The notes beneath the pieces were generated by a model that was not told the DNA's origin, made no database searches, and saw nothing but the letters and a program-made list of their open reading frames with translations. Positions 52,396 through 61,601 of a stretch of DNA of 64,000 bases are shown here, in pieces; within the stretch, counting starts at the first letter, position 1, and the number at the start of each line of letters is the position of its first letter. A program made the translations under genes and the position numbers. The DNA comes from Paenibacillus sp. 1781tsa1 (lineage in GTDB: Bacteria > Bacillota > Bacilli > Paenibacillales > Paenibacillaceae), in assembly GCF_024159265.1 (NCBI RefSeq), contig NZ_JAMYWY010000001.1:6944001-7008000 (forward strand). The letters run 5' to 3'.

Positions 52396-53424
52396 ATGAC
52401 TACAATGAAGGCGGTAGGATTAACTCGTTACCTTCCAATTGACGATCCCCAAAGCCTGGTGGACATAGTTGTAGAAAAACCTAAAGCAACAGGTCGTGAC
52501 ATTTTGGTCAAAGTTGCGGCCATATCGGTCAATCCTGTAGATACAAAGGTACGAGCTCCTAAGGAAAGAGTGGAGGAAAACCCTAAAATTCTAGGTTGGG
52601 ATGTAGCAGGGGTCGTGGAAGAGACAGGACCGGACTGTTCATTGTTTCGTCCCGGAGATGAAGTTTTTTATGCTGGCAGTATTGCACGACAAGGCGGAAA
52701 CAGTGAATACCATCTGGTCGATGAACGAATCGTCGGGCGCAAACCTGTTTCCTTAAGTTTTGTGGAAGCCGCCGCTCTTCCCCTAACCTCCATTACAGCT
52801 TGGGAAGCGTTATTTACCCGAATGTCTATTTCCCAAGATCCGGGCCTCAATAAAGGAAAGACTCTGCTGATCATTGGTGCAGCCGGGGGCGTAGGTTCCA
52901 TTGCCATTCAGCTTGCAAAACAAGCGGGGCTTACTGTAGTCGGAACTGCTTCCCGATCGGAAACGGTTAACTGGGTTAAATCGATGGGCGCGGACTATAC
53001 CATTAATCACCATGAACCGCTCCTTCCACAACTTCAAGCAATTGGATTTACAAACGTTCCGTACATTTTTTGCCTGAATGCGTTGGAAAAACACTGGGCC
53101 GGTATTAGCGAAGCTATCTCTCCGCAAGGCGTTGTATGCGCAATTGATGATCCAACCTCTCCGCTGGACCTCAAATTGCTTAAGCAAAAAAGCGTCACCT
53201 TCGTATGGGAGTTTATGTTTACTCGCGCTATTTACGAAACAGATGACATGATTGAGCAGCATCTATTGCTTAATCGTATTGCTGATGCTGTGGACCATCA
53301 AAAATTAAAGACAACACTGACCGAGGTTCTTGGACCCATCTCAGCAGAGAATCTCCGTCAAGCCCACAAATTTTTGGAGAGCAATAGGACGATTGGTAAA
53401 ATTGTATTAGAAGGTTTCATTTAA
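52396..53424 (+). CDS. Zinc-type alcohol dehydrogenase-like quinone oxidoreductase
   Basis: The product has 342 residues of the medium-chain reductase superfamily. The GroES-like N-terminal half (VKVAAISVNPVDTKVRAPKE, GWDVAGVVEETG) is followed by the Rossmann motif GAAGGVGSIAIQLAKQAG. The zinc-ligand Cys/His set is absent, so it is a zinc-free quinone or enone reductase using NADPH. The start is ambiguous: ATG at 52396 gives the family N-terminus TTMKAVG, whereas ATG at 52384 abuts AAAGG with no spacing. The neighbouring HxlR regulator suggests a role in removing reactive carbonyls. Confidence 0.87.
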   Translation: MTTMKAVGLTRYLPIDDPQSLVDIVVEKPKATGRDILVKVAAISVNPVDTKVRAPKERVEENPKILGWDVAGVVEETGPDCSLFRPGDEVFYAGSIARQGGNSEYHLVDERIVGRKPVSLSFVEAAALPLTSITAWEALFTRMSISQDPGLNKGKTLLIIGAAGGVGSIAIQLAKQAGLTVVGTASRSETVNWVKSMGADYTINHHEPLLPQLQAIGFTNVPYIFCLNALEKHWAGISEAISPQGVVCAIDDPTSPLDLKLLKQKSVTFVWEFMFTRAIYETDDMIEQHLLLNRIADAVDHQKLKTTLTEVLGPISAENLRQAHKFLESNRTIGKIVLEGFI

Positions 53425-53504
53425 AAACCTGTTTGCAGAGAGTATAAAAAAATGAGGTTTCTCGATAAATCGGTGATTCGATAATTGCAATTAGAGATAA
53501 ATAT

Positions 53505-53543
53505 AAAGGCCATCCCTTTGTGGGATGGCCCTTTCTTTTCTGG
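53505..53543 (+). terminator. Terminator of the quinone oxidoreductase gene
   Basis: The stem AAAGGCCATCCC / GGGATGGCCCTTT is followed by CTTTTC. It lies in the 326-nt gap before the next dehydrogenase; nothing else is seen there. Confidence 0.85.
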
Positions 53544-53750
53544 TTTTTGCTAAAGTAACGTACCCGAAACGTCTGGCTTGCCTTAATTAATAAATATTGA
53601 TCTCCGCACACAACCCCACGAAATAGGGATTTCATCAAATAATGGTGTAGCAATATCAGAAAAAACATCGAATGTATATTCCTCACGCTCCAATTCCATA
53701 ATAGATCCATTCGTGCAGAATTCAAAGCATGTTATTACAGGAGGGCGATT

Positions 53751-54890
53751 ATGAAGGCTGTAACATTCGGTGGAATGAAGAACATGCAAGTGAAGCAGGT
53801 CCCGGATCCAACGATTCAGAAAAACGACGGGATTATCGTCAGGGTCACCTCGACCGCCATATGCGGTTCCGATCTTCATATATACCAGGGGGCGATTCAA
53901 GCCCAACCCGGATACGTGGTCGGACATGAACCGATGGGCATTGTCGAAGAAGTGGGCCCCGAGGTGACAAAAGTCAAAAAAGGGGACCGGGTTGTGCTCC
54001 CGTTCAATATCTCGTGTGGGAGCTGTCATTACTGCCAGCATGAAATGGAGAGCCAATGCGACAACTCCAACCCCAATCCCCAAGTGGATACGGGAGCTTA
54101 CTTTGGATTTACCGAACGTTACGGGAATTATTCGGGCGGACAAGCCGAATTGCTATACGTGCCGTACGGCAATTTTATGCCCTTCGTTATTCCGGAGTCA
54201 TGCGAATTGGAGGATGAGAATCTCCTCTTCCTATCCGACGTACTGCCGACAGCCTATTGGAGCGTGGACAATGGCGGCGTGAAGAAGGGAGATACGGTGG
54301 TGGTGCTCGGCTGCGGCCCTGTGGGCTTGATGGCACAAAAATTTGCCTGGATGAAAGGGGCTAAACGGGTCATTGCGGTCGACAATCTTCCGTACCGACT
54401 GAACCATGCCAAAAAAATGAATAATGTCGAAATCTTCAACTTTGAAGATTTCGAAGACATGGGGCTGCATATAAAAGAAATAACGAGCGGGGGTGCGGAT
54501 GTCGTCATCGATTGCGTTGGAATGGACGGCAAGAAGACCCCCTTGGAGGAGGAAGAGCAGAAGGCCAAGCTGGTTGGCGGAACGCTCAGCCCGATCAACA
54601 TCGCGATGAATGCGGTACGGAAATTCGGCACGATTCAGATTACGGGGGTATACGGTTCTAAATACAACCAGTTTATGTTCGGAAACATTTGGGAACGAAA
54701 CGTAAAGTTGACTATGGGACAGGCGCCCGTGATTCATTACATGCCGATGCTGTATCAAAAAATTGTGGCAGGCGAGTTCGATCCCACGGAGATCATCACG
54801 CATAAAGTGCCGCTCGATCAGGCGCATAATGCGTATAACACTTTCTATAACCATGCGGATGAGTGCATTAAATTCATCCTGAAGCCTTAG
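53751..54890 (+). CDS. Zinc-dependent alcohol dehydrogenase, formaldehyde dehydrogenase-like
   Basis: The product has 379 residues. The catalytic zinc site is visible (ICGSDLHIY with Cys38, GHEPMG), as is a four-Cys structural zinc lobe (CGSCHYCQHEMESQC). The Rossmann motif is VLGCGPVGLMAQKFAW and the middle insertion EEEEQKAKLVGGTLSP is typical of the glutathione-independent formaldehyde dehydrogenase branch (B. subtilis YycR-like). The enzyme oxidises an alcohol or aldehyde with NAD. AGGAGGGCGATT precedes the ATG. It is single-gene, with a terminator downstream. Confidence 0.92.
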   Translation: MKAVTFGGMKNMQVKQVPDPTIQKNDGIIVRVTSTAICGSDLHIYQGAIQAQPGYVVGHEPMGIVEEVGPEVTKVKKGDRVVLPFNISCGSCHYCQHEMESQCDNSNPNPQVDTGAYFGFTERYGNYSGGQAELLYVPYGNFMPFVIPESCELEDENLLFLSDVLPTAYWSVDNGGVKKGDTVVVLGCGPVGLMAQKFAWMKGAKRVIAVDNLPYRLNHAKKMNNVEIFNFEDFEDMGLHIKEITSGGADVVIDCVGMDGKKTPLEEEEQKAKLVGGTLSPINIAMNAVRKFGTIQITGVYGSKYNQFMFGNIWERNVKLTMGQAPVIHYMPMLYQKIVAGEFDPTEIITHKVPLDQAHNAYNTFYNHADECIKFILKP

Positions 54891-54999
54891 ATGATGGCAT
54901 GAAAAGAGGGGCTGTTCCACGGGGCATTGTACCCTGATGGACAGCTCTCCATGTTAACTTGTACTCATAACGGGTATGTACCTTTCTTTATTGCTTGCC

Positions 55000-55034
55000 A
55001 AGAACGGGTCTTTGGAGACCGTTCTTTTTTTCTG
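55000..55034 (+). terminator. Terminator of the zinc alcohol dehydrogenase gene
   Basis: The stem AGAACGGGTCT / AGACC.GTTCT has a TTGG loop and seven T residues follow. The rest of the 324-nt gap to gerA is AT-rich and should hold the germination operon promoter (probably forespore-specific), which I could not pinpoint. Confidence 0.88.
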
Positions 55035-55214
55035 ATCTCTAGATATCGCTGGACAACAATAGCATGTTCGTTTTTTTTACTTTAAGAGGATCGTAAACTG
55101 CTTTCTGAAACGTCATGCGGTTTGAAATGCAAATAAACGGTTGTATAATTTTCCGATTACAGAGCAAGATAACACGAAATGATTTTGATTACTTTAAGGA
55201 AGGAGAAGAAGACT

Positions 55215-56672
55215 ATGGTAGAACAATACGGCCCCCAAATGAATAATCATCATATGTCCAAATGGCTTGATGAATTAAAAGAGAAATTAAACCATATGGA
55301 TGATGCCGAAGTTGTTGAGCACAGAATGGGTCCCAGTGCTTCAGTCCATCTTTTATACATAAAAACGTTAATCAATCAAGAGCGTTTAAACGAGGCGATT
55401 ATTCAGCCACTTCAGCAATCTGCCGGCAATTCGCTTTCTTCATGCTTAACCAACTCCAAACTTTCAGAAGTTATATCGATCGAAGATGCAGAGCAAAAAA
55501 TAATGCAAGGATTCATTCTTCTAAATGATTCAGTCAACAATCAATGGTTAAGTGTGCAACTGGAAAACCCTCTTGGTCGTGCAGTAGAACCTTCCGAAAC
55601 GGAAACGGTTATATACGGAGCGAAAGACAGCTTCAGTGAACAAATCGATAAAAACATTACCATGTTGCGCAGGCGTTTACCTATAACGACGTTAAAAACG
55701 GAAAGCTTCACGATCGGTTCATTAAGTAAAACGAAAGTCGTGTTAATGTACATAGACGGATTAACTAATCCAGAATTCGTTTCCCTCGCAAGAGATAAAA
55801 TTAATAGTGTGAATTTTGATCAATTTTTAGACTCCTCTCAGCTTGCAGCTTTTATTGAAGATCATAATCATACGGTCTTTCCACAGTTTCTACAAACGGA
55901 TCGGCCGGATGCCTGCGCCTACGCATTAGGTGAGGGAAAGTTGACAATATTGGTCTCCAATTCACCGTTTGCCCTAGTGTGTCCTATTACTTTATTTCAT
56001 CTATTCCAATCACCAGAAGACTACTTTCTTCGTTGGCCGATAGCCAGTTTTTTACGTTTAATCCGGTATGGGAGTTTTATTGTTTCTTTGACGATGATTC
56101 CTTTTTATGTTGCGTTAACAACATTTCATTACCAAATGGTTCCACTCCCTATTCTTTTCGTATTATTGGAATCGAGAAGCAAATTGCCCTTTACTCCGTT
56201 TGTGGAAGGATTATTCATGATCGTAACGCTGGAAATCATCAAAGAAGCGAGCTTGCGAATGCCGACCAAAACCAGTCAAACGCTAGGGGTTATCGGTGGT
56301 ATCGTCATTGGACAAGCGGCTGTCGAAGCAGGCTTTGCAAGTAAGGTGTTAATTGTATTGATGGGTATATCGGCTATTGCTTTCTTTTTAGTTCCCAATT
56401 ATCAAATGACAAAATCCATGGTGCTGTTGCAAGTTGTTCTTCTTATCCTTGCATCGTTTCTTGGGTTGCCGGGAATCGTAATCGGGCTGATTGGGATTCT
56501 AGCACATCTCCATGGATTAACGTCATTAGGTCAACCTTTTTTAGCCCCGATTTCTCCTTTTCATGGGAAGGATTGGATCGATCTCTTTATCCGCGGCCCT
56601 TTAATTTGGATGAAAACACGTCCGAAATACCTAAAACCACTGCGGAAATCGCGGAAGGAGATGAAGAAGTGA
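55215..56672 (+). CDS. Spore germination receptor subunit A (GerA family)
   Basis: The product has 485 residues. A soluble N-terminal GerA domain (1-~270; NSKLSEVISIEDAEQKIMQG, GSLSKTKVVLMYIDGLTNPE) is followed by five or six membrane helices. Family signatures include LFHLFQSPEDYFLRWPIASF, RLIRYGSFIVSLTMIPFYVA, FVEGLFMIVTLEIIKEASLR and LGVIGGIVIGQAAVEAG. It sits in the spore inner membrane and, with GerB and GerC, senses germinants and releases ions. ATG at 55215 is chosen because GGAAGGAG lies 9 nt upstream. It overlaps gerB. Confidence 0.94.
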   Translation: MVEQYGPQMNNHHMSKWLDELKEKLNHMDDAEVVEHRMGPSASVHLLYIKTLINQERLNEAIIQPLQQSAGNSLSSCLTNSKLSEVISIEDAEQKIMQGFILLNDSVNNQWLSVQLENPLGRAVEPSETETVIYGAKDSFSEQIDKNITMLRRRLPITTLKTESFTIGSLSKTKVVLMYIDGLTNPEFVSLARDKINSVNFDQFLDSSQLAAFIEDHNHTVFPQFLQTDRPDACAYALGEGKLTILVSNSPFALVCPITLFHLFQSPEDYFLRWPIASFLRLIRYGSFIVSLTMIPFYVALTTFHYQMVPLPILFVLLESRSKLPFTPFVEGLFMIVTLEIIKEASLRMPTKTSQTLGVIGGIVIGQAAVEAGFASKVLIVLMGISAIAFFLVPNYQMTKSMVLLQVVLLILASFLGLPGIVIGLIGILAHLHGLTSLGQPFLAPISPFHGKDWIDLFIRGPLIWMKTRPKYLKPLRKSRKEMKK

Positions 56673-57784
56673 GAAGTTTATTCTTATACAATCGAACTTC
56701 CCCTATTGGTGGAATTTATTTTCTTTTTTTGGTCAATCGCATGCAAATGCATTATTTTATTTTAATCATGCCCGTTTATTTGGTCCATTCGTATATGGTT
56801 TGGGGAATTATCGTGATGGGACTGCTGTCCCAACTTAACTTGATGATGATGTCCAAATGGTTTAATTCCAGTTATGCAGCGAAGGGCTATCAAGGATTTT
56901 TGCAGCTTTTTGGCAAACGGGCAGTTCAGGTTTTCGCGATACTTGGTTTTTTGATCATATTGTTCAAAATTTCAATCATCACACTGGGATACGTTGAAAT
57001 GCTCCATAGTTTTATATATCCATCGATGAATAAAAAATGGCTGATCCTAATGATTCTTTTGATCAGTTTATTTGTGGCTTCACATGGAATGGAAAAAACA
57101 TTGCGTTTTGTCATCATCGCCTTTCTTTGCGGGGCTTGGATCGTAATCATGTTTATTCCTTTTTTCTTTCCTCCGATTGCAAATTACCGCGATTTGTATC
57201 CTCTCATCCCCACTGAATGGTCGGGACAATCATGGCAGGGTTTGCTGTTTATTTGGTCGGCCTTTTCCGGTCCAGTATATCTGGTCTTTATGGTTCCATG
57301 GTTAAGCTCCAATAAAAAAATATCGAAATATCTGGTGATTGGAAACATGCTGACGATCATAGAATTTTCATTATTGTTCATTGCTTCGGTATTGTTTTAC
57401 GGTTCCAACTTCTTAAGCAAGATCAATTTTCCAATAGGATATATGGGAAGTTACATTCAAACGAGCGGTTTAGAACGAATCGATCACATCCTTATCTCCT
57501 TCCATATGTTTAATTATGTGTTTGACATTTCAATTCTTCTGTTGTCTTTATATGGAGCCGGAAGAGTCTTTATGAGAAAAATGAACAAAGGCGCGACTCG
57601 GATCGGATTTTTGTCGAGTTGGTTCATCATTTTGATGAGCATCATCTTAATGGATCAATGGTTATGGGAAACGATTCCGGGTCAAAAGATGTTACTGAAC
57701 ATTCAAATCTGGCTCGGCGCATTCATTTATTTACTTGTTCCTGCGATCCTTTTCACTGCAGTTAAACGAAAGGAGAGTATGTAG
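56669..57784 (+). CDS. Spore germination receptor subunit B (GerB permease)
   Basis: The product has 371 residues with about ten membrane helices of the amino-acid-permease-like endospore germination family. It is thought to bind the germinant. The start is a GTG at 56669 overlapping the gerA stop (GTGA), with AAGGAG 8 nt upstream; the longer upstream frame is rejected. Recognisable parts are PVYLVHSYMVWGIIVMG, FVASHGMEKTLRFVIIAF and FIPFFFPPIANYRDLYPLIP. Confidence 0.92.
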   Translation: MRSLFLYNRTSPIGGIYFLFLVNRMQMHYFILIMPVYLVHSYMVWGIIVMGLLSQLNLMMMSKWFNSSYAAKGYQGFLQLFGKRAVQVFAILGFLIILFKISIITLGYVEMLHSFIYPSMNKKWLILMILLISLFVASHGMEKTLRFVIIAFLCGAWIVIMFIPFFFPPIANYRDLYPLIPTEWSGQSWQGLLFIWSAFSGPVYLVFMVPWLSSNKKISKYLVIGNMLTIIEFSLLFIASVLFYGSNFLSKINFPIGYMGSYIQTSGLERIDHILISFHMFNYVFDISILLLSLYGAGRVFMRKMNKGATRIGFLSSWFIILMSIILMDQWLWETIPGQKMLLNIQIWLGAFIYLLVPAILFTAVKRKESM

Positions 57785-57786
57785 GT

Positions 57787-58884
57787 ATGCTACCGTACAA
57801 GCACTATGGTTTATTAGCGAGTGTATGTCTTATGTGGATGGCGGGCTGTTCTTCTCCTTATGTCGAGAACAACTTAATAGAGGAGATCGCTCCGGTGGTG
57901 TTCTGGTCGATTGGCGAGGGAACAGAAGGAAAGTTGAAAATCAGCACTTTAGTTCCACCACTCATTCAAGAAAAAAAACGTCTTCTCTCCAAGGAAGTTG
58001 ATCTGTTAAAGCAGGGAGGCAGGGAATTTAATTTAATTTATTATCAGGAATTGAAGCAGGGGCAGCTACGAATGTTATTAATCAATGAGGAGCTGGCAAA
58101 AAAGGGAGGCATTGAAAAGATGATCAATACGATATTGGTTGATCCCGATATTTCAACGCGTGTCTACTTGTTGATTGTCAGAGGCGATTTTGATGAATAC
58201 ATAAAAAATCAATTGACGAAGCAAGAAAACCAAGATTATTTTCTTTATCGGATGTTAAAACATTACGAGAAACATAACCAAGGTGAAATGAGCATCGTCG
58301 ATATTCATCAATTTATGAAGATGTTATACTCCCCTCTTAAGGATCCGATCCTGCCCGTTTTTCATTCCGATAAGAACAATTTCGATTACCTAGGAACAGC
58401 CTTATTCCAAAACGATAAAGAAGTCATGGTCATTCAAGACTTGGACGATAATATTTTTCAACTTCTGGATAATGATCATTTCCTAAAAGTCTTGGCCATT
58501 CCAAAGTTATCTATCAGTTTAGGACGTGTTCGATCCAATGTTCGCATGAAATTATCAGAGGACTATTCAACCTTGTCCTTGCATGTGGGATTGCAAGGAA
58601 GAATGGAGGAATATCAGGGAGAATTGGATATTCAAAGTGAGAAACAATTGGAACAGTTAATTCATGAAGTTAAGGTCTACCTTGAGGAACAAACGTCAGA
58701 TTTAATAAAAAAAATGCAACGGTGGAAAGTGGATCCCTTAGAAGTCGGAACCCATTCGCTTAAGCCATTTTCTAAAGAAATAACGGAAGAGCAATGGTTG
58801 AAGTATTGGGAAAATATGAAAATTAATGTTGACTACGAAATCAAAGTACATCCTTTAATTAATGGATCGGTTCAAGTGAGGTAG
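57787..58884 (+). CDS. Spore germination receptor subunit C (GerC lipoprotein)
   Basis: The product has 365 residues. A signal peptide ends in the lipobox WMAGC (Cys21). The following NNLIEEIAPVVFWSIGEGTE and the three-part GerAC fold (DYLGTALFQNDKEVMV near residue 200, then VRSNVRMKL and the C-terminal EEQTSDLIKKMQRWKVDPLE) are typical. It completes a gerA-B-C operon, 2 nt after gerB, so the receptor is likely functional. AAAGGAGAG precedes the ATG at 11 nt. Confidence 0.94.
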   Translation: MLPYKHYGLLASVCLMWMAGCSSPYVENNLIEEIAPVVFWSIGEGTEGKLKISTLVPPLIQEKKRLLSKEVDLLKQGGREFNLIYYQELKQGQLRMLLINEELAKKGGIEKMINTILVDPDISTRVYLLIVRGDFDEYIKNQLTKQENQDYFLYRMLKHYEKHNQGEMSIVDIHQFMKMLYSPLKDPILPVFHSDKNNFDYLGTALFQNDKEVMVIQDLDDNIFQLLDNDHFLKVLAIPKLSISLGRVRSNVRMKLSEDYSTLSLHVGLQGRMEEYQGELDIQSEKQLEQLIHEVKVYLEEQTSDLIKKMQRWKVDPLEVGTHSLKPFSKEITEEQWLKYWENMKINVDYEIKVHPLINGSVQVR

Positions 58885-59185
58885 CGGCCGATGCTACTAA
58901 CCTTCTCCCCGTTACTTCGCAGTGTCTGGGAGGAAAGAAGCTTCCACTGCTACACGGAATCTTAATCGCTACAAAGACTGCATTCTTCTGGAATGCAGTC
59001 AGCACCTCCTGGTGCTCTAATCGTCAAACACTGATTATAAGGATGAGGCGCTTAGAGTCTTATTTTTACGCAATAGGAGTATCATTAGGCATTGTTGCCT
59101 CCTCCACTAAAGTCTTTAACCGCTCACGAAAATATCTGTCACGCTTTCCAGACAGAACTTAATAAGTTCCGTGCGGTGTTGCATT
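58885..59185. other. 301-nt gap after the germination operon
   Basis: It holds two hairpins in tandem: GACTGCATTC / GAATGCAGTC (58976-59000) and AGCACC / GGTGCT (59001-59016). Neither has a clear T-run, but the first may end the germination operon. No gene is visible. Confidence 0.55.
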
Positions 59186-59509
59186 TTACTGCGCTGGGCG
59201 GAACGGTTGCAGGAGTCGAATTCCTTCCTCAATGGATCCCTCCATCAGCTCTAAGAGCTGAGGCACCAGTTCCTGCATCCGGGGGGCGCTTAGGTGCCGA
59301 TCGAGGGCATCCCGGTTTACCCAGCGCTCGTAGATGATGAATGTGCCCGGCTGGCCTTCTACCTCATGAGCCTCATAGTCAATGTTGCCCAGGTCGTTGC
59401 GTGACGGAGTGACAGCAGCAGTCATGAATGCCTTCATCTCGGCTTCTCTCCCTGCCTTGGCTCTCGCCTCCCAGAGTACAGTAACGTAACGGTTCTTTGT
59501 ATCGTTCAT
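59186..59509 (-). CDS. ABM-domain quinol monooxygenase-like protein
   Basis: The product has 107 residues. The antibiotic biosynthesis monooxygenase fold (YgiN-like) is shown by RYVTVLWEARAKAGREAEMK, AVTPSRNDLGNIDYEAHEVE and GTFIIYERWVNRDALDRHL. Members are small dimeric cofactor-free or heme-dependent oxidases. The start is the ATG at 59509, with TAGGAGG about 7 nt upstream. It follows the SDR gene and is probably co-transcribed and under the TetR operators. Confidence 0.87.
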   Translation of the reverse strand: MNDTKNRYVTVLWEARAKAGREAEMKAFMTAAVTPSRNDLGNIDYEAHEVEGQPGTFIIYERWVNRDALDRHLSAPRMQELVPQLLELMEGSIEEGIRLLQPFRPAQ

Positions 59510-59577
59510 GCTAATTCCTCCTAATGTATAAACACTTCGTATAGCTTTTTGTCCAAGAGGGTATGTGAAAATGCCCA

Positions 59578-60429
59578 TTACTGCAGTTTCATCTGGCTGC
59601 GGAGCATCCGGTCGAGAAGTTTGTCTGGGAGAATACGGACCAGTCGAGTCAGCAGTGCCGAATCGGAACCGACCGTATAGCGGGTGCGGGGCTTTCTTTC
59701 GTGGATTGCGCGTGAAATCACTGCTGCCACTTTCTCAGGGCGAATACCGTCCTTTGCCCACGTTTCTGCCTGAGCCTTCACGGCGTCAAAGAGACGATCA
59801 TGACGATGGTGTTGGTCCGGTGTCATCAACTTGGCCAGCCGGTCTGCTGTCGTAATCCCTTGCTCCGACAGGCCAGTGCTAACACCACCCGGAGTGATCA
59901 TGATCACCTTGAGACCAAAAGAGGACATCTCCCTGCGAAGACTGTCATTGATCGCTTCCATAGCATACTTTGCAGCCGAATAAATTCCGAAACCAGGCAT
60001 GGAGATCTTGCCTCCAACCGAACCAATATTGACCACGCGACCGCCGCTGTTCAGCAAGGCCGGGGTAAGTGCCTGTATAACCGCCACCTGTCCGATCACA
60101 CTGACTTCAAACTGGCGGCGAAATTCATCAAGCGGAACCATTTCAAGAGGTGCATTAACGGCGATGCCGGCATTGTTGACCACTGCCCGCAAAGGGCGAC
60201 CAAGCGGATCTTGCTCCACCCGTTCAGCCAGCGCCTTTAGTGAGTCTATATTGGTAACATCGACGATCACCGGCTCGATATTTTTGCGTTTGATTTTGTC
60301 GGCGTCTTCCTGACGACGAACCCCCGCCAAAACGTGAAATCCTTCAGCGGCCAGCTGCTCCGCGGTAGCCCTACCGATGCCGCTGGACGTTCCTGTGACC
60401 ATGACCAGTTCTTGCGTTTTGAATGACAT
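59578..60429 (-). CDS. Short-chain dehydrogenase/reductase
   Basis: The product has 283 residues. Classical SDR motifs are the cofactor loop TGTSSGIGRA, NNAG (VVNNAGIAVNAPLE), Ser of VVNIGSVGGKI and the catalytic YSAAK. The loop VRRQEDADKI with basic residues after the second strand suggests NADP. The C-terminus carries ARTRYTVGSD-like residues (KPRTRYTVGSDSALL) seen in many oxidoreductases of this branch. Substrate unknown. AGGAGGG lies before the ATG. Three palindromic operators lie upstream. Confidence 0.92.
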   Translation of the reverse strand: MSFKTQELVMVTGTSSGIGRATAEQLAAEGFHVLAGVRRQEDADKIKRKNIEPVIVDVTNIDSLKALAERVEQDPLGRPLRAVVNNAGIAVNAPLEMVPLDEFRRQFEVSVIGQVAVIQALTPALLNSGGRVVNIGSVGGKISMPGFGIYSAAKYAMEAINDSLRREMSSFGLKVIMITPGGVSTGLSEQGITTADRLAKLMTPDQHHRHDRLFDAVKAQAETWAKDGIRPEKVAAVISRAIHERKPRTRYTVGSDSALLTRLVRILPDKLLDRMLRSQMKLQ

Positions 60430-60466
60430 AATAACCCTCCTAGGTTTGATAAGATATGGATCATGG

Positions 60467-60528
60467 TATAGCGGTGCTATACGAATATTATAGCGGCGCT
60501 ATATAAAATTGTCTATAGCAGTGCTATA
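60467..60528. promoter_or_regulatory. Three copies of a 15-bp palindrome over the SDR promoter
   Basis: TATAGCGGTGCTATA (60467-60481), TATAGCGGCGCTATA (60489-60503) and TATAGCAGTGCTATA (60514-60528) are near-identical palindromes. Within them on the minus strand lie TAGACA (60510-60515) and TATAAT (60487-60492), 17 bp apart. These are very likely the operators of the adjacent TetR regulator. Confidence 0.85.
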
Positions 60529-60687
60529 ATTTTTTTTCGAAGCGTTGTCCTGCTGCCCGAACATCGTTTTGACGGGCTTTGCGTGATGCAATCGAAGCTC
60601 ACGAAGTACTATGGCGGGAGGGGTTGAGATTTATCGTTGCGTTGAACTTATGGAAATGGGGGTGCGTTTAATGTCGCATTATCCAAA

Positions 60688-60745
60688 CATAAAAAAGATC
60701 GCCATCCTCCTGGAAGTCCAGGTTGGATAAGCGATCTTTCTTTTA
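60688..60745 (-). terminator. Terminator of the TetR gene
   Basis: A long stem (AAAGATCGC / GCGATCTTT with an inner CCTGGA/TCCAGG) is followed on the minus strand by a run of T residues. Confidence 0.85.
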
Positions 60746-60799
60746 CTTCTTCTAAATTAGGGCTTTGCCTGAAGTCCCCAGGCCCTGTCATCGAATCCC

Positions 60800-61375
60800 T
60801 CATTTTGAATCGGCGTCCGGACTTTGGATCAATATGATCTGCATTACGCTTTCCCGAATGAGATCAACGACTTCGGGTTGGGGTGGGGATGCCTTACGAA
60901 TCTGGGCCGTCACATACAGCCAAGAGGCCGTATTGGCGGAAGCCCAGACCAGATCTGCCGCAGCCTGGGCTGACACAGCCAATTTGCCTTCAACGGCGAC
61001 TCTCTGAACATTGTGCACTAGTGCTTGGTACGAATGATCTGCCGCCTCAATATGGGCGCCCTCGAGCAACCTCCCCATCATCGCCGCATAAATCCGAGGA
61101 CGGGTTGCCGCGAATCGCACATAGTCATCCCATCCTTGACGAAGAGCCATCTCTGGAATGGGGGACTCCACTGCGGCAATCTTGCTTTCCAATAACTGTT
61201 TGAACGCTTCCACTATAGCTGCACTCAGGAGACCATCGGCATTGCCGAAATGGTGGTAGAGTGTAGGAGCCGTAACCTGAGCGATTGCAGTTACGGCTCG
61301 CGTCGTAAATTGGGCTCCGCCATCCTCCTCGAGTACCTTAAGAGCTGCTGCCAATATTTTGTCATATGTGTTCAT
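60800..61375 (-). CDS. TetR/AcrR-family repressor
   Basis: The product has 191 residues. The N-terminal HTH is clear (MNTYDKILAAALKVLEEDGG, FTTRAVTAIAQVTAPTLYHH, FGNADGLLSAAI). The C-terminal helical ligand domain is not family-diagnostic. A 15-bp palindrome identical to those of the SDR promoter lies 9 nt before its ATG, so it should repress itself and the SDR-monooxygenase unit until an unknown ligand binds. It has its own terminator. Confidence 0.93.
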   Translation of the reverse strand: MNTYDKILAAALKVLEEDGGAQFTTRAVTAIAQVTAPTLYHHFGNADGLLSAAIVEAFKQLLESKIAAVESPIPEMALRQGWDDYVRFAATRPRIYAAMMGRLLEGAHIEAADHSYQALVHNVQRVAVEGKLAVSAQAAADLVWASANTASWLYVTAQIRKASPPQPEVVDLIRESVMQIILIQSPDADSK

Positions 61376-61383
61376 ATGTCCAT

Positions 61384-61398
61384 TATAGCAGTGCTATA
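61384..61398. promoter_or_regulatory. Fourth copy of the TetR operator
   Basis: TATAGCAGTGCTATA is identical to the copy at 60514-60528. It sits directly before the TetR start codon, fitting autorepression. Confidence 0.85.
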
Positions 61399-61601
61399 CT
61401 CGTATGTCCATGACATAGGTTGTACACCTGTGACCAAAGTCTTCGGGTGTTATCAGGCTCAGTAAGATAAGTTTATGTTCATATTTTGAGAAATAAATGT
61501 GATAGACTACTAGAAGGAGAATTGCCGTTTTATACTAAAGAAACACTACATAACTGAATGCAGGCAGGTCTTACGATAAACATAGTTAGAAAGGAAATCC
61601 C

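Noticed and set aside
54231..54920. A 229-codon open frame on the minus strand
   Set aside because: It lies opposite the zinc alcohol dehydrogenase, whose zinc and cofactor motifs are clear. The antisense translation is a composition artefact.
59800..60240. A 146-codon plus-strand frame
   Set aside because: It is antisense to the SDR gene with intact catalytic motifs.
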